Source of the DNA: Topomyia yanbarensis
Taxonomy: Eukaryota > Arthropoda > Insecta > Diptera > Culicidae
Assembly: GCF_030247195.1 (NCBI RefSeq)
Contig: NC_080671.1
Coordinates: 297,643,586-297,707,585, forward strand
DNA length: 64,000 bases
Reading direction: 5' to 3'
Below the pieces are notes generated by a model. It worked only from the letters and a program-made list of their open reading frames with translations. It did not search any database and was not told the DNA's origin. The translations under genes were made by a program, and so were the position numbers. How positions within the stretch are numbered: the first letter of the stretch is position 1; every line of letters begins with the position of its first letter. Positions 62,759-64,000 of the stretch are shown here, piece by piece.

Positions 62759-62993
62759 GCACATGTTCGAATGAAATGAAATATGGCGCATATAACCTTC
62801 AATAATAGTTGCATAAAGGATAAATCCACAGCATTATGATAGCATTATATCGGTTTTATATTTGCTATATACTGGCACTAAATGCACATGTAAAGCATAC
62901 ATGCTTTACAGATCCTTGAAGCATGTGTGCCTTAAATCTGCTTTATACACGTATACAAAGCAAGGGATAATGCTATATGTAGGCTGCGCATTA

Positions 62994-63707
62994 GACTGGT
63001 TCAATATTTGACTTTTAGCTCCACCAGGCTTTACTGATTCCTTTTATAGCCCTTAGAAATTAGTATGGAAAATCGGTTAACATTGAAAATAAATTGTTAA
63101 AAAATCACCTCATCAATCAATTAATCAGAACATTATATATTTCTAAAGGGATTCTACTGAACCAATTCTTGGAACATTGTAAGTTTGTGAAAATTCGCTG
63201 AAAAAAGTTATTAAATAAAGAAGTAGCATGACTTCAAAACAAGTGGATTTTATTATTAATCATAGCAACCCTGTTTGAATAGCTACATCGCTATGTACAA
63301 GTGTAAACTAGACTTGCCAACCAACGCTCGCGGGTGGTAGATGCAGTTATTGAAACAAGGTTGCTATGATTAAGAATAAAATCCACTTGTTTTGAAACCA
63401 TGCTGCTTCTTTAGTTAATAACTTTTTTCAGCGAATTTTCACAAGCTTACAATGTTCCACGAATGTATTCAGTAGAAAGATACATTTAGAAATATATAGT
63501 GTTCTCAATAATTGATTGATGATGTGATTTTTTTAAAATTTATTTTCGATGTTAACCGATTTTCCATACTAATTTCCATATAAACTTTGAAATTTTTGAA
63601 GGCTCCGTAGGCACAACCGATCGGTACCAAAATTTGCACGATTACTAAGGGCCATAAAAGGAATCAGTAGAGCCTGGTGGAGCTAAAAGTCAAAAATTGA
63701 ACCAGTC
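62994..63707. mobile_element. Foldback MITE, 714 bp
   Basis: The ends GACTGGTTCAATATTTGACT and inverse are flanked by TA (62992-62993, 63708-63709). Arms of about 290 and 360 bp surround a 100-bp centre; the right arm has about 75 extra bases near 63580-63655 relative to the left. Non-coding. Confidence 0.9.
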
Positions 63708-63840
63708 TACTGTGCATGTATGCATTTATGATGCCAATATAAAGCTTGATTGCATTGTTGATGCTATCATTGAGTTTCAATGCAACATTAGTGTGAATGT
63801 ATAGCCAATAATGTACAACGGTTTAATGCTTATGGTTACT

Positions 63841-64000
63841 TAGGACGCTTCGACTGGTTTGATTCTCTACACTGCGATCAAAGGTCGGACGAAACGAGTA
63901 CCTGGCACGAACAACCGTGGACGGTCTCTCACTCCGTAGTGGTCAGAGAGTGCACAGAATTGTACGCGCAAAAGTCATATAAGGACTTTCTGAACGATGG
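63841..64000 (+). CDS. Open frame running off the window, possible exon
   Basis: After TTACTTAG (a weak splice-acceptor look) one frame stays open to the window end: RFDWFDSLHCDQRSDET, STWHEQPWTVSHSVVV, RECTELYAQKSYKDFLND. The other plus frames contain stops. Composition is more GC-rich and less repetitive than the surroundings. I do not recognise the family. There is no in-frame ATG, so it would be an internal or 3' exon, or a transposon fragment. Confidence 0.25.

Overview
The window looks like intergenic heterochromatin or repeat-rich euchromatin of a culicine (Aedes-like) mosquito. That placement is an inference. It rests on AT-rich sequence packed with non-LTR retrotransposons of the LOA, R1, I and CR1 types, many TA- and TTAA-flanked MITEs, hAT MITEs, and relics of a replication-dependent histone cluster carrying insect-type histone stem-loops. 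I found no convincing intact host protein gene. The only possible host exon is a short open frame that runs off the right end.

Layout, left to right. 0.5-0.7 kb: hAT MITE with a perfect 8-bp target duplication. 2.0-7.7 kb: a three-level nest in which a TA-flanked MITE is split by a minus-strand LOA-like retrotransposon with a 76-bp target duplication, which is itself split by a hAT MITE. 8.0-11.5 kb: dead histone cluster with H4, H2B and H3 remnants, partly duplicated in tandem. 11.9-12.8 kb: a LINE ORF1 relic. 13.3-21.0 kb: a minus-strand I-clade retrotransposon whose 3' region carries two large foldback MITEs only 46 bp apart. 21.3-26.5 kb: a MITE, then two copies of a modular repeat with a piggyBac-type relic between them. 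The second copy differs from the first almost only by A-to-G changes on one strand. 27.4-36.2 kb: small MITEs, CR1 fragments, a LINE endonuclease relic and unclassified sequence. 36.2-48.5 kb: an almost complete R1-clade element inserted into the left target duplication of a full-length LOA-like element, which in turn carries a 1.6-kb MITE inside a (TA)n tract. 48.5-64 kb: a CR1 ORF1 relic, hAT, piggyBac and TA MITEs, more copies of the modular repeat, hairpins and a tRNA-like segment.

Nothing here works as an operon or pathway. The genes belong to selfish elements, all with visible lesions: frameshifts, stops, and lost catalytic residues in the plus LOA copy. The value of the window is the readable insertion history: empty sites, split target duplications, microhomology deletions, and a strand-specific hypermutation pattern that resembles ADAR editing. 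All alignments were made by eye and counts are approximate.
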